Source: Myotis daubentonii (taxonomy: Eukaryota > Chordata > Mammalia > Chiroptera > Vespertilionidae). From it: DNA of 64,000 bases. The stretch's first letter is position 1; each line of letters opens with the position of its first letter. Location: the NCBI RefSeq assembly GCF_963259705.1, contig NC_081842.1, positions 179,990,349-180,054,348 of the forward strand, in the 5' to 3' direction. Of this stretch, positions 1 to 10,287 are shown piece after piece. Made by a program: the position numbers and the translations under genes. The notes under the pieces are model-generated. The model was not told where the DNA came from. It worked only from the letters and a program-made list of their open reading frames with translations, and made no database searches.

Positions 1-877
1 AGTGGCATGCAGCCAAGACTGAAGGTCACTGTGTTGTGCTCTCCAGAGGACAAATAGTTACTCTGTTCAATGGCTGTAAGCTGTCTCAACTCCACACTAG
101 GATCTCTGTGGTTTCTTCTTTTGGAATCTCGTACTCTGTGAGTCTGTTAATGCATTTACTGCATAAGGGAAAGGACCAAAATTGAAGTCCTTAAAATACA
201 GGTTTGAGTCCTGGCGCTTCCTACCTGGGAGACACTGAGAAATCTGCCTCACTCTCTGGAGGAAAATCAGAAATCTTGTTTATTGTGAATTTAGAATTGT
301 TTACATGGAAGACAGTTCAGTGCCCAAGTCCCACCTTGTAGCGGCATTTATATTTGTGAGTGCAAGACGACTCATTGCTAAGAAGGGGATGACAATTTTT
401 ACTTCTCTAGGCTCTTGTGCAGATTTAAATAAGAGCATGTGGTAAGGGACCCTCTATGTGGAAGGTTGTTCGTAAAGGTTTGTTCCCTTTCTTATTCCTT
501 GGCTCCCCTAGGATGCCTTCCTCTCATCTTTGTTTCTCTCCTTATATAACTCTTGAACATTTTCCCTGAGAATCTGTCTACCAAATGTTCCTTTCCTTGT
601 GTGTGCCCAAGTCAGAGGCATGTTAACCTTAGCATTCTCCGAATTCTGCCCTCATCTGTCTTCTGCTGCCATTGCCAATTAGTAACTGGCTTCCAAGCTT
701 TCTTTTCTCCAGATTCTCCTTTTGTAGCCACTGCTACAGCCTTGAAATGAAGTTACAGAGTAGCATGGTAAGTGCTAGGAGAGGGAACGCTCAGGGAATG
801 CCCAGGGTGCTGTGGGATCACAAAATAGGGTCTCAACTAAGGCGAGGGGGCTGGCATTGGATCTCAGACTTCCTAGA
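1..877. other. intronic sequence, nothing recognised
   Basis: No splice-flanked coding segment, RNA gene or well-preserved repeat is recognisable here. The short open frames have no recognisable domain and are broken by stops in every frame. It is presumably DAB1 intron, given the exons downstream. Confidence 0.6.
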
Positions 878-890
878 AAAATGCAATCTC

Positions 891-1119
891 GTCGAAACCG
901 GTTTGGCTTAGTGGATAGAGCGTTGGCCTGCGGACTGAAAGGTCCCAGGTTCGATTCCGGTCAAGGGCATGTACATGGGTTGCGGGCACGTCCCCAGTAG
1001 GGGATGTGCAGGAGGCAGCTGATCGATGTTTCTCTCTCATCGATGTTTCTAACTCTCTATCTCTCTCCCTTCCTCTCTGTGGAAAATCAATAAAATATAT
1101 TTTTTAAAAAAAGAAAAGT
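891..1119 (+). mobile_element. Ves-type SINE, full length
   Basis: This is a tRNA-derived SINE. The head carries an A-box-like segment (TGGATAGAGCG) and a B box (GGTTCGATTCC). It is followed by the vesper-bat body (GTGCAGGAGGCAGCTGATCGATG), CT-rich stretches and an A-rich AATAAAATATATTTTT tail. A perfect 13-bp target duplication, AAAATGCAATCTC, flanks it at 878-890 and 1120-1132. This proves L1-style retroposition and suggests a young insertion. Confidence 0.95.
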
Positions 1120-1309
1120 AAAATGCAATCTCAACTGAGTTCTGAAGGTTTCATTGGAGTCAGCCTGGCACAGAGCTGGGAAGAGTGTTTGAGGCAGGGG
1201 AACAGTATGAGCAAAGACCCAGGGGTGAGTGAGAACTTGGTGGGCTGAAGAGGATCAGGATGACAGGATCCTGGGGCTGGAACTCATAGAGTCTATCACC
1301 TGTTTCTAA

Positions 1310-2290
1310 TCACCTCCTCCCTTCTCTATCATGTTCCACGTGATGGTCACCTTGTATGCACACAATTTTGGAGTCCATAATCCTGGGAATGATAGATTCT
1401 TCCCTCTCTCATTACACCCGGTATTGGTTCTCTGGTGCATCTCCACCCATTCCCACCTCTCCATCGCTATAAGTCTTTGCACCAGTTAACTGTATTTCTC
1501 ATAATAGCTAATCCTCTGCCTGCCTTGCCATGTAGCCTCCACCTGGATGGCCTTTCTAAAACCCAGACAGGTGCATGTCACTCTTGGCCTAGAACCCTGA
1601 GCAGCTCCCTGTCATCTGGGGACTCCTCATGATTAGCCCCCCCACCTCCTTCTCCAGCCTCTTCTGTTTGTATTCTAACCATGTGCATTTGTCATTCAAA
1701 GTTAAATACCTCCAGTGCTGTCCACAGGACTTTCTGTAGTGATGGAAATGTTCTGTGTCCTTGCTGTCCAATAGGGTAACCATTAGCCACATGTGCCCAT
1801 TGAGCACTTGAAATGTGGTTGGTGTGACTGAAGAATCAAATTTTTAGTTCCATTTAATTTTAATTAATCTAAAGGTAAATAGCCATATGTACTAATGGCT
1901 ACCCTATTGGATAGCACAGTTCTAGACTCTGACTATACCACGCTATCCTATATCTCTGCCCCTTGGATCAACTGTTTTTCTCTTTCTGGAATGCTCATCC
2001 CTGAATTCGTTTTCAGGAAAACTCCTACTGGTCCCATAAGAATTAGCTCAGTGATTCCCCCGACTCAACACCCTCCCTAACTGGGAGATTAAATTTGGTG
2101 CTGCTTCAGCCTTGTACTCATCCTGACCATGGAACTCACTGTACAATTTACTTTCACTTTTACCATTTCTTGCCTCTGCTTTTCTACTTGCATTTACCCC
2201 ATTAGCAAATAAAATTCTTCGGAGTAGGGCCTAAATTTCTCTTCCTGGGATCCCAGGACTATAGCACAGCACCTGTGGGCCCACACAGCA
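1310..2290 (+). repeat. L2 LINE 3' fragment, split by a hAT element
   Basis: Blocks resembling the L2 3' region are seen in order: the 'cagctccctgtcat' stretch near 1600, 'ctggaatgctcatccctgaattc' near 1988, and 'caggactatagcacagcacctg' near 2258. The old LINE is degenerate and is interrupted by the MER5-like insertion at 1760-1919. Its left boundary is uncertain. Confidence 0.5.
1760..1919. mobile_element. MER5-like hAT-Charlie MITE
   Basis: The two ends form an inverted repeat of about 35 bp. The left end has GCTGTCCAATAGGGTAACC and the right end reads, on the opposite strand, CTATCCAATAGGGTAGCC. The internal GCACTTGAAATGTGG is also typical of MER5-type elements. It is non-coding. The flanking 8-mers resemble each other only partly, as expected for an old insertion. 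Confidence 0.75.
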
Positions 2291-2309
2291 AGAGGCCTTG
2301 TGATACCGG

Positions 2310-2510
2310 GTGAAGTGGGCAGAGTTCTTCATTCTAGCCTCCTTTCTGCTACTTACCAACTTGCAGCTATGGCCAAGCCCACCTGGCTGAGCCTCAGTGT
2401 TTTCACTAGTAGAAGGGGCATTATGATTCCTTCACTGAGGAATACTGATAATATCCTTTAAGGACCTAGACATGGCAGGCATTCAGTAATTCATAGCTGC
2501 TATTATTAGG
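2310..2510 (+). repeat. MIR SINE fragment
   Basis: It shows the MIR core order: 'ctacttaccaacttgcagctatgg', then 'gagcctcagtgttttcactagtagaa', then a cttacAGGA-like 3' part. Ancient and diverged. Confidence 0.6.
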
Positions 2511-2519
2511 TATTTTGTA

Positions 2520-2715
2520 AACATTTGAGCCTTTACCACTACAATTCCTCAAGTACTTGAGTGCTATTCAGTGTGGGAAGTACTTGATCATCAGTGTAAC
2601 AATAACCTCTATAAGACAGTTATTACTCTCTCCATTTGATAGTTGAAGTTATACCCCAGCCCTAGGAAGTAGCTTAGCTGGTGTTCAAACCCAAATTTTC
2701 TTGAATGCAAAGCCC
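2520..2715 (-). repeat. MIR-like fragment, reverse orientation
   Basis: The stretch has the reverse-MIR order: a count of small insertions and deletions aside, 'aacctctataagacagttattactctctccattt' is followed by 'ggtgttcaaacccaaattt'. Diverged, so the boundaries are approximate. Confidence 0.5.
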
Positions 2716-3229
2716 GTGCTAGACTTCCTCATGACTACTCTCACATGTCTTTATACTTAATTCAGGTAGCAATGCACATATTTAATTAACAGAGCTAACC
2801 ATGAGAGGAAATCGCTTTAACACAGCCCACAGAATTTCCTTGAACTAGTTGGTTTGGGAGACTGCATATTGCATTCCTTATATAGTATTTCCATTCCCTG
2901 TGTGAAATTTTTAGGTAAAGAGATAAGGAAACATTTAATCCATTCTCTCAATTAGGTTGTGTAATAGATTGTCATGGGCATTTTCAAGATGTGTTCAATG
3001 AGAGTGTTGTGAAGTGCATTGATCAGCTGCGTCTCCGAAGCTCATTGATTGTCAGGTCTGCATAAAGCAGAGAAGCAGCTATCCGTAGACGCTCAGACTT
3101 CAGTGTTTGAAGGCAGCTCATAGAACCACCAAGTTAGGAGCCTCACTTTCTTCTGTGAGCCTTGCTTTTGAAGAGACTCAATTAGGGGAATGGATTCCGA
3201 GCATTTAATTTCAGAATGTCACTTCCTAC

Positions 3230-3500
3230 TGCCACTTTTAGAGTGTCTACTACATACAGGACACAGGGTTACCTGCTCTGGAAAGAACCTGCCACTGAGA
3301 TAGGACTAGATACTTGACATTTGAGTAGAGGACAAAGATAAAATGCCCACACACAATCTGATGCATTAGGTACTGATACCCCCATTTTAGAGTTGGGGAA
3401 ACAGACACAATGATATTATATATCTTGCCCAAGATCACACAGTTCATAAGCATTAGAGCTATGTTTTGAACCTCAGCTATCTGGCTTCAGAGTATTTACT
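3230..3500 (-). repeat. MIR SINE, reverse orientation
   Basis: It reads in the reverse MIR order, with 'tgtctactacatacaggacac', 'gatacccccattttagagttggggaaac' and 'ttgcccaagatcacacag', ending near 'tgaacctcagctatctggcttcag'. Confidence 0.7.
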
Positions 3501-3736
3501 CATAACCACAATGCTATAATGCCTCTGCATTATTGAACATGATGATTACAATAGGAGGTAACATGGATAAGTGGTGTTGGTGGTTCCCAAACTAGTCTGT
3601 GTCACATGATTACCCACAAAGATTTTTAATAAAGACCACTGGAGGACATCACCCTAAGCTTGCTGAGTCTGAATCCCTGAGAGCTATGGAGAAAGAAAGC
3701 AAAGACATATGCCTGAAAGGAGAAAATGTGGGCATA

Positions 3737-3821
3737 CTCTAGAGCAGCAGTCGCCAACTGGTGGTCTGTGGACCACTGGTGGTCCGTGAGGTCCGAAAGG
3801 TTGGTGACCACTGCTCTAGAG
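3737..3821. mobile_element. 69-bp hAT MITE with intact target duplication
   Basis: The element is at 3745-3813 and is flanked by a perfect 8-bp duplication, CTCTAGAG (3737-3744 and 3814-3821). It starts CAGCAGTCGCCAAC and ends GTTGGTGACCACTG, a 14-bp terminal inverted repeat with two mismatches. The 8-bp duplication and the CAG...CTG ends place it in the hAT superfamily. It is too short to code and is almost entirely a foldback. Confidence 0.93.
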
Positions 3822-4022
3822 AGAGTAGGTGTACTGGGTGCTTTGTCTTAAGGGTTTTTATCTATTGTCTAAAGGTAGGAATTTTAGGGGCATTCTCATG
3901 TGAGGATTGCAATAGAATATTCATTAGCTTTCCAGGTGTGTTCTTTAATATGCTGATTCGTCAAAATGAGTGTTAGAGTAAGGGTCGTGGTCTCTCTTGA
4001 TTGGTTGGCACTAGGGTAGGGG

Positions 4023-4783
4023 GTCATTTGCTGGGAGCCGGTCCATGCTTGCTGTTTCAAGGGACCTGGCATATATGGCATACTGTTCTTAATATGTTTG
4101 CTCACCTTCTTGGCACTATGTGTTTTAACCAAGGTCTCTGAGAAAGGTTGTTTCCCCAGGTAGGGATTTTTCCTTGAAGTTAGGGAGGGGATGAAACTCC
4201 TTAACTAAGTGCCAGGCCGGTAGTTAATCACTTTAACTACAAACAATCATGCTTAAGCTACATAATCTTTACTCCCTGGAATGGAGATAAGAAACGCCCT
4301 AACCTTTGTAATAGAGATTGATAGGATTGAATCAACTGGTATAAATACAGATGTAACAAGACAGCAAGAGACAGAACTTAGAACACAGAACTTAGAAGAG
4401 AGAACCTACAGACAGAACCTACACAGAACCTACAGGCAGAAGAACTTCGCTGGAGAGAACATGGCAAAAGATCCTGGACTGAACCTGACTACAGAAATTG
4501 CCAAGAGAACCTGACTAGAACCTGGTGACTGAACCTGGCTGGAGAACCTGCAGAACCTGGCTGAAGAACCTAGCGAGGGAACATGGCTACAGAACCTCGC
4601 TGGAGATCCGAAGCAGAACCTCTCTGGAGATCCAGACCAGAACTTGGCTGGAGATCCTGGCTGGAGATCCTGGCTAGGCTGCTGATCAACTGAACACTGT
4701 CTCCGTGTCCTTCCTTCTTCGCCGACTCCGTCTACACCTTTGGGGACCCCTGGACCTGCTGGGGTTGGACCCCGGCAGTCATT
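4023..4783 (+). mobile_element. Solo LTR of a class II (ERVK/IAP-like) endogenous retrovirus
   Basis: The LTR is at 4029-4777 (749 bp), bounded by TGCTGGGAGCCGG at the left and CCCCGGCA at the right. A perfect 6-bp target duplication GTCATT flanks it at 4023-4028 and 4778-4783, the size made by betaretrovirus-like integrases. A TATA box, TATAAATA, lies at 4340-4347. Downstream of it (about 4370-4680) is a degenerate array of 'agaacctggctggagaacct' units. No internal retroviral gene adjoins it, so it is a solo LTR left by LTR-LTR recombination. Frames read through it are not genes. Confidence 0.9.
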
Positions 4784-7055
4784 GATCATTACATCTGATC
4801 CTGAGGCAGCCATGGCATTGCTTCATCTGGTTTTGCTGCTTTTCTGTGCCTGGAGCTGAAACACAGCTGAGGCCTACTAGATGTTATCTCTAGTTTGACC
4901 AACACTCTGTTCTGCAGTCAACAGAGCCAGACTTTGCTCCTAAGATTATTTGATGCTGATCAAAACCTCATTGTCCTGAGGGCTTAATGCTCAAGGGATT
5001 GGTCCTGCAAGGGAGAAGGAGGCAGACGAGTCAGGGTGCTGGATGAGGCCAGTTTGAATCCACTATCTGTCTCAGTTTCCCCACTCCACTTGCCAAGGAA
5101 TGTTCCTAGCTTCTTACTCTCCGGCCTCAGAAGTGTATGTCAGGAGCTTGTTGACATAATTCGTCATTGTTACCCAGGACAAAAATTCGTGTACAATACC
5201 TTGTCTTATTTCGCATGATTTCAGGGCCTCCACAAATTTGCTTCAGAAAAGTTTTGCCCACCTGTCCACAACCTTGAAATGTTTCAGAGTTCTGCCTCTT
5301 GGTTTAAACCATTGCTTGCAGCTGAAAACCAAAAAGTCCTGGATGCTGACACATTTAAACATTAACATTAGCAGTGCAGCTCTTTTAACTCTCAGGGACA
5401 TATCAGAATTGGTGGTGGTGGTGGTGGTGAGGGAGTGATGTGAAAATTACCAGCCAAAATAAGGTTTGGGTAGTTGAGGACATGGAGTGAGAAGGTCTTT
5501 GGGTTGGGGAAGGAGGAAGGTAGAGTTTAGGGGCAGGAGGACAGAGGCACTGTCTCCTAGCCCCCTTTGCTGTGCTCTGTCACCTAAGGCTGGCTTTATC
5601 CTTTCCAAATCAAGTTTGCAAACAGAGTTGTTCTTGGAGTCCATGGAAAGGCTGAGTGAGGATCCCTAGCCTGGTAGGATTAACACTTCAGGGTGTGAAC
5701 AGCTTGTGTTAGTGGACGGGTTCTTGCAGGGTTTCAGTTTTCTTTCTCTTTCCTCTCTCCTCCCTCAACTAGGACACAACAAACAGAAAAGAAAGACTAA
5801 TTCTAAAACACCCAAACTGGTCTGAAAAAATTAGCATGCTGCTGTCATCCTCTGGTTAACAGATTAATATCCTAAGGGTCAGTGTTCACCATCTGTCCCA
5901 ATGCTTGCCTTGTTTAAGTAGAACTTTTCCTTACTACATGCAAAACAAGCCACTGTAAATTACTATACACTTACGGAAACCAAACTTCCTACTGCCTGCC
6001 CTCCACGCCCATGCCCACACAGAAAAAAGACAGGGGGGGAAAGCCATTTCAATTTAATAGCTAATCATTGTCTCGTGTGCACAAAATTTTTTTTTCAAGA
6101 ATGTATCTTTTTTTAAAGAAGATTTCACCATTTTTTTCCTGATGGTTTTTAAAGCAGGTGGGATTGAGGATTCAAAGTGATTTATTTTGACGATTTCAGT
6201 AATAAAACTCAAGGGGAAAATTGCTTCGCAGTGAACACAGCCACTTTTCATTAAATGCAGCTAAAGGCCCAAGAATGAATCTGAAAGGGAGACTGGATCT
6301 GCCATTTGAATCCTGGACAAATACACAATTTGCATCTGACATAAATTCTCATAGGGTCGTGTTAAGAATGCAGCAGGCAGGGAATGAAAATTAAATTGAC
6401 TCCTCACCTATTGTTGTCCCTCCCCGGCTCTGCTCCTCTAGAAGTCATTAATGGTAGCAGGTACAAAGGACCTCGTGTAGCCCTTTGGGGTTTCCAGGCA
6501 CTGAAGTGTTTAGCAGATTTCTGCTTTAGGCCTTGATCCACCATCCACCTCGGCTGAGCTAGGACGTCCTTTAAATAAAAGCAGTAGGGCCTCTTTGAGT
6601 GACACAGCCTGGAAGAGCAGCCCCATGTCATTAGACAGTGTGTCTATGCCTTTCTTCTAATCCGCCCAAACCCCAAGAGCGTCTTTGCTGTGTGCAATCT
6701 GAATGTGGAATTTCAGGATTTCTGATGATATTCTACTACATAAATTAAAAACAAAACAAAAAATTTTCCTTTATTAACAGTAAACCAAGTAAGTTGATTG
6801 TTTTTAGTTGAGAAAACCTTTAGAATGTTATATTCTGTGCCCTATTCTCACCTATCCTCTCATCTCTAGGAGGCAGACAAGGGGTGAGAGCTACTCTCCC
6901 ATTTTTGCACCTAATAGGCATCACAGACTGTGTTAGATGTGATTGTATTTCTTTTTTTTATTTCTTCAGCTTTAACTGTGCAGTAAAATAAAGATAAAGA
7001 AAATATAGTGAATTGAATAAAACATGAATGGACAGCCTAATGAATGATTGTTAAA
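4784..7055. other. intronic sequence, mostly unrecognised
   Basis: No exon or well-preserved repeat is seen. A short (GGT)n run lies at about 5410-5430. The open frames at 5036-5218 and 5487-5669 lack recognisable domains. Confidence 0.55.
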
Positions 7056-7059
7056 TGAA

Positions 7060-7506
7060 TACCCATAAAGCACATACCCAAATTAAGACATTGTAACATA
7101 ACTGGCTCCCCAGAATTTCCCCACATCCCTTCCCAACCACAACCACTTCCTCCCCCCTCTTGGAAATGCCCATCTTTTATGATACTCCATTACTATTCTT
7201 CATAGTGAAATCCATCAATAATGTTTCATTTTGTCATATTTTTAATTTCACGTAAATGCAAGCACACAGTGTGTATTTTGTCTTTATCTCTGTTTTACAA
7301 CTTGTATCTTTATGATGCATCCACACTGTTGCATAGAATAAAGTAACTTATACAGTTGTTCCTTTTTTTTTATTGTATCCCATCCTAAATATGCCACAGA
7401 TTTTCAATCCATTCTGTAACATCTGGGTTTGGAACACTCTGAGCAGGGCTAGTATGACCGTGTTTTACACATAAGCTTGCATTTAGCTAGAATGGGCCAC
7501 AGGGGG

Positions 7507-7551
<45 letters not shown>

Positions 7552-7620
7552 CTTTGAATAGGGTATGCATATTTTCAGCTTTAGTATATGTCACTAAATT
7601 TTACCGAGGTGATTTCCAAT
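7060..7620 (+). repeat. Degenerate L1-type 3' fragment with (TA)n
   Basis: The order 'acttcctcccccctcttggaaatgcccatc', 'cgtaaatgcaagcacacag', 'gatgcatccacactgttgcatagaat' and 'tattgtatcccatcc' resembles an old L1 3' region. A perfect (TA)n microsatellite of about 42 bp lies at 7508-7550. The family call is tentative. Confidence 0.45.
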
Positions 7621-8644
7621 CCTAGCAACAGTGGTCCTTGTCCTACAACTCTGGATACTTTCAGACTTTTAATATTTTTATTATATTTATTCCTATGATT
7701 TTCTTCTAAGGCAAATAGAGCCCCGTCTTACAAATGAGGAAGCCAGTTTCTCAGTTTTTCAAAAAAGATGCCATAAGCACATGAAACCTGGAGTAAACAC
7801 AAAAAGGATGGAGTCTATAATTGAATAGTCAAGGAATGCAAATACCTAACGCTTTGTTTGTACCTATATTGTGATTTTAGAGGGGCATATAACCTGTGGT
7901 GCCCAAACATCAGAGCTGTCTTGTATTTTATTGCTTTGGAGGTAAACAGCTTTTTTGGGGGGGAGGGTGAGGAAGTCTTGGATGTCATCTTCTGTGATAA
8001 CATGAATATGACTCCATTTGAAATGAGCTGAATTAGAAAACCCATGAATAAGTGCCTTGACATGATCAGAATCCTATAGCAAGGAACTAACCTACTTTGC
8101 AGGAAGACTCTCCCAGAGTGTCTTAGTGAATAAGATGTTAACCCAACAGAGAAATCTTCTGATAATAGCACTGAGCACAGAAGATTGGACCCTATAGTTG
8201 ATCAGGTAATAAAAATAAAATTAAAACCTGGGATCATAAAAATGATTCATGCCTTCATTTAAATTTTTTATTTCAACTGAAAATATATAATAAGTGTGCA
8301 TCAATTTGTGGATCTTCTGATGTCATTATAAGGACTTCTTGGCCTTGGACTCGTTTTGCTCCTTGGAATGCTGGATATGCTCCTACTGAAATCCACACCC
8401 ATAAAACACATCTGTGATTTTCAGTTTGGGTTTCTTTAAAGTGGCATGAGGATTCAAAAGCACTTGAAAAATAACCAGAATGTTTGAATCCTTCTGGGTC
8501 TCAGTGTTGTTTCACTTAAAAAAATTTTAGTACTACTTTCTTTAAACAACATACCCTTTTTTTAATTATTTCCAAATGTTAAACTGTATGTTTTTAGAAA
8601 TAACTCCCTTTCTTTTTGTATTTGTGTTCCACTGGTACATGTCA
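7621..8644. other. intronic sequence, nothing recognised
   Basis: AT-rich DNA without splice-flanked coding potential. The 118-residue minus-strand frame at 7815-8171 has no recognisable domain and no gene-like context. Confidence 0.55.
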
Positions 8645-9383
8645 TCTACACTAATAAAAGAGAAACATGCAAATTGGTGTCACTCCACTATGCCCACCAG
8701 CCAATCAGGATGAGTATGCAAATTAACCCAACAAAGATGGCAGTTAATTTGCATATGCAGGCAAGGAGCAAAGACTGAAGATGACTGAAGACTGAATATG
8801 ACTGAAGACTGAAGAGGCTTGGTTTCTCTGCTGCAGCTGGAGCGGAGAAGCCAAGCCTCACTGCTGAAGCTGGAGCAGAAAAGCCTAGCCTCACTGCTGC
8901 AGCCGGAACAGAGAAGCTAGCCTTACTGCTGCAGCCAGAGCAGAGAAGCTAACCTCATTGCTGCGGCTGGAGTGGAGAAGCCTAACCTCACTGCTGCGGC
9001 CGGAGTGGAGAAGCCTAGCCTCACTGCTGCAGCCAGAGTGGAGAAGCCTAGCCTCACTGCTGCAGCCGGAACAGAGAAGCTAACCTCACTGCTGCAGCCA
9101 GAGCAGAGAAGCTAACCTCACTGCTGTGGCCGGAGCAGAGAAGCTAACCTCACTGCTGCGGCTGGAGTGGAGAAGCCTAGCCTCACTGCTGCGGCCAGAG
9201 CGGAGAAGCCTAGCCTCACTGCTGCGGCCTGAGCAGAGAAGCCAGGCACAAATGAGCTTGCTGCTTGGCTTCTCTGCTGCGGCCGGACCAAAAGCCTGGG
9301 TCCCAGGTGCCAGAGGAAAACCAGTGCTGGCAGCCAGGGGAAGGAAGGCCTATTGCGAGAAACTTCATGCAACAGGCCTTTAG
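8645..9383 (+). mobile_element. HeliBat-like non-autonomous Helitron with internal minisatellite
   Basis: It begins A|TCTACACTAATAAAAGAGAAACATGC, the HeliBat 5' end. It finishes ...AACAGGCCTTTAG|T, with one change from the usual CTAG 3' end. Insertion between A and T is the Helitron rule. An octamer ATGCAAAT is near the 5' end, and a shared module AAGATGGCAGTTAATTTGCAT is at about 8736-8756. Positions 8830-9250 are a minisatellite (separate entry). It encodes no Rep/helicase, so it would need an autonomous partner. Confidence 0.9.
8830..9250 (+). repeat. Minisatellite of 32-33 bp, about 13 units, inside a HeliBat
   Basis: The units read gctgcggccggagcagagaa then gcctagcctcact, repeated about 13 times with point differences and a 1-bp length variation (agcc versus agc). 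The array is wholly inside the Helitron at 8645-9383. Because units are often 33 bp, repetitive open frames appear on both strands (an 11-residue periodicity). These are not evidence of a gene. Confidence 0.9.
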
Positions 9384-9699
9384 TATTTAATGATTGTGTA
9401 CTTAACAATAACAACTAAAACTCTCATAAACAGGTTTGGAAACAAAGGTATTGGATTCTTGGTAAACATCTAACATAAGGGAATCGAGCAGAAATCATTA
9501 GAGTTCAAAGTGAAGCCAACATCAGATAATGTGAGGGTTCAGTCCAAACCTATCTGAAGATTTGAGATAGAGTAAGACATATAAATAAAGTGACTAGCGT
9601 TAAAAGGGACAGATACATACTAGGAGCTCAGAAAATTAAAGCATTTGTTTCCCCTTTTCTCACTCCCATCCATTCAATCGATACATTTTTATTAGAAAA

Positions 9700-10286
9700 C
9701 TAGAGGCCCTGTGCACAAATTTGTGCACAGGTGGGGTTCCTCTGAGTAGCTTGCAGGGATCAGGCCAAAACCCACAGTCCAACACCACCTGCAGCTCCTA
9801 CCTGCTGTTCCTGCTCATCCCGGTCCCACTGTGCCTGCCCCACTGAGCTTGCGCCCAGTCAGTCCCTGTCGGGAGAGGTTTAGCGTTGCTACAGCAGCGC
9901 TCACCAGCCATGAGCCCTGCGTCTGTTGCCCTCCCAAGGGGAGTGGCATGCAGGATTGGGCTAAAATCGGCACTCTGACATCCCCCAAGGCGTCCTGGAT
10001 TGCGAGACAGTGCAGGCCAGGCTGAGGGACCCTACCAGTGCACAGTTGGGCTGGGGAGGGACTGTGGGAGGGCTCCAGGGCATGTCCAGCCCATCTCCCT
10101 CAGTCCCAATAGGCAGGACCCCAGCAGCAAGCTAACCTACCGGTCAGAGCATCTGCCCCCTGGTGGTCAGTGCATGTCAGAGCAAGCAGTTGAGCAGCCT
10201 TAGCATATTATTAGCATATTATGCTTTGATTGGTTATTTGGTTCTGCTGTTTGGTATATTTGCATATTACCCTTTTATTATATAGA
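9700..10286 (-). mobile_element. HeliBat-like Helitron, copy A of a tandem trio
   Basis: On the minus strand it starts TCTATATAATAAAAGGGTAATATGC (right end) and finishes ...GGGCCTCTAG (CTAG at 9700-9703, flanked by A at 9699). A perfect 22-bp palindrome centred on GCACAAATTTGTGC lies at 9709-9730, a few bases inside the 3' end. This is where Helitrons carry their terminator hairpin. The right part holds the paired motifs 'ccccctggtggtcagtg' near 10157. Non-coding. Confidence 0.9.
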
Positions 10287-10287
10287 A

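Noticed and set aside
4281..4813. Frames of 77 and 127 residues on opposite strands
   Set aside because: They lie in the solo LTR's repetitive transcribed region and have no retroviral or host domain.
8830..9250. CRISPR-like regular repeats
   Set aside because: The units are contiguous without unique spacers, and this is a vertebrate intron.
9118..9414. Repetitive 98-residue minus-strand frame and its plus-strand counterpart
   Set aside because: Both are translations of the 32-33-bp minisatellite within a HeliBat, not a protein-coding gene.
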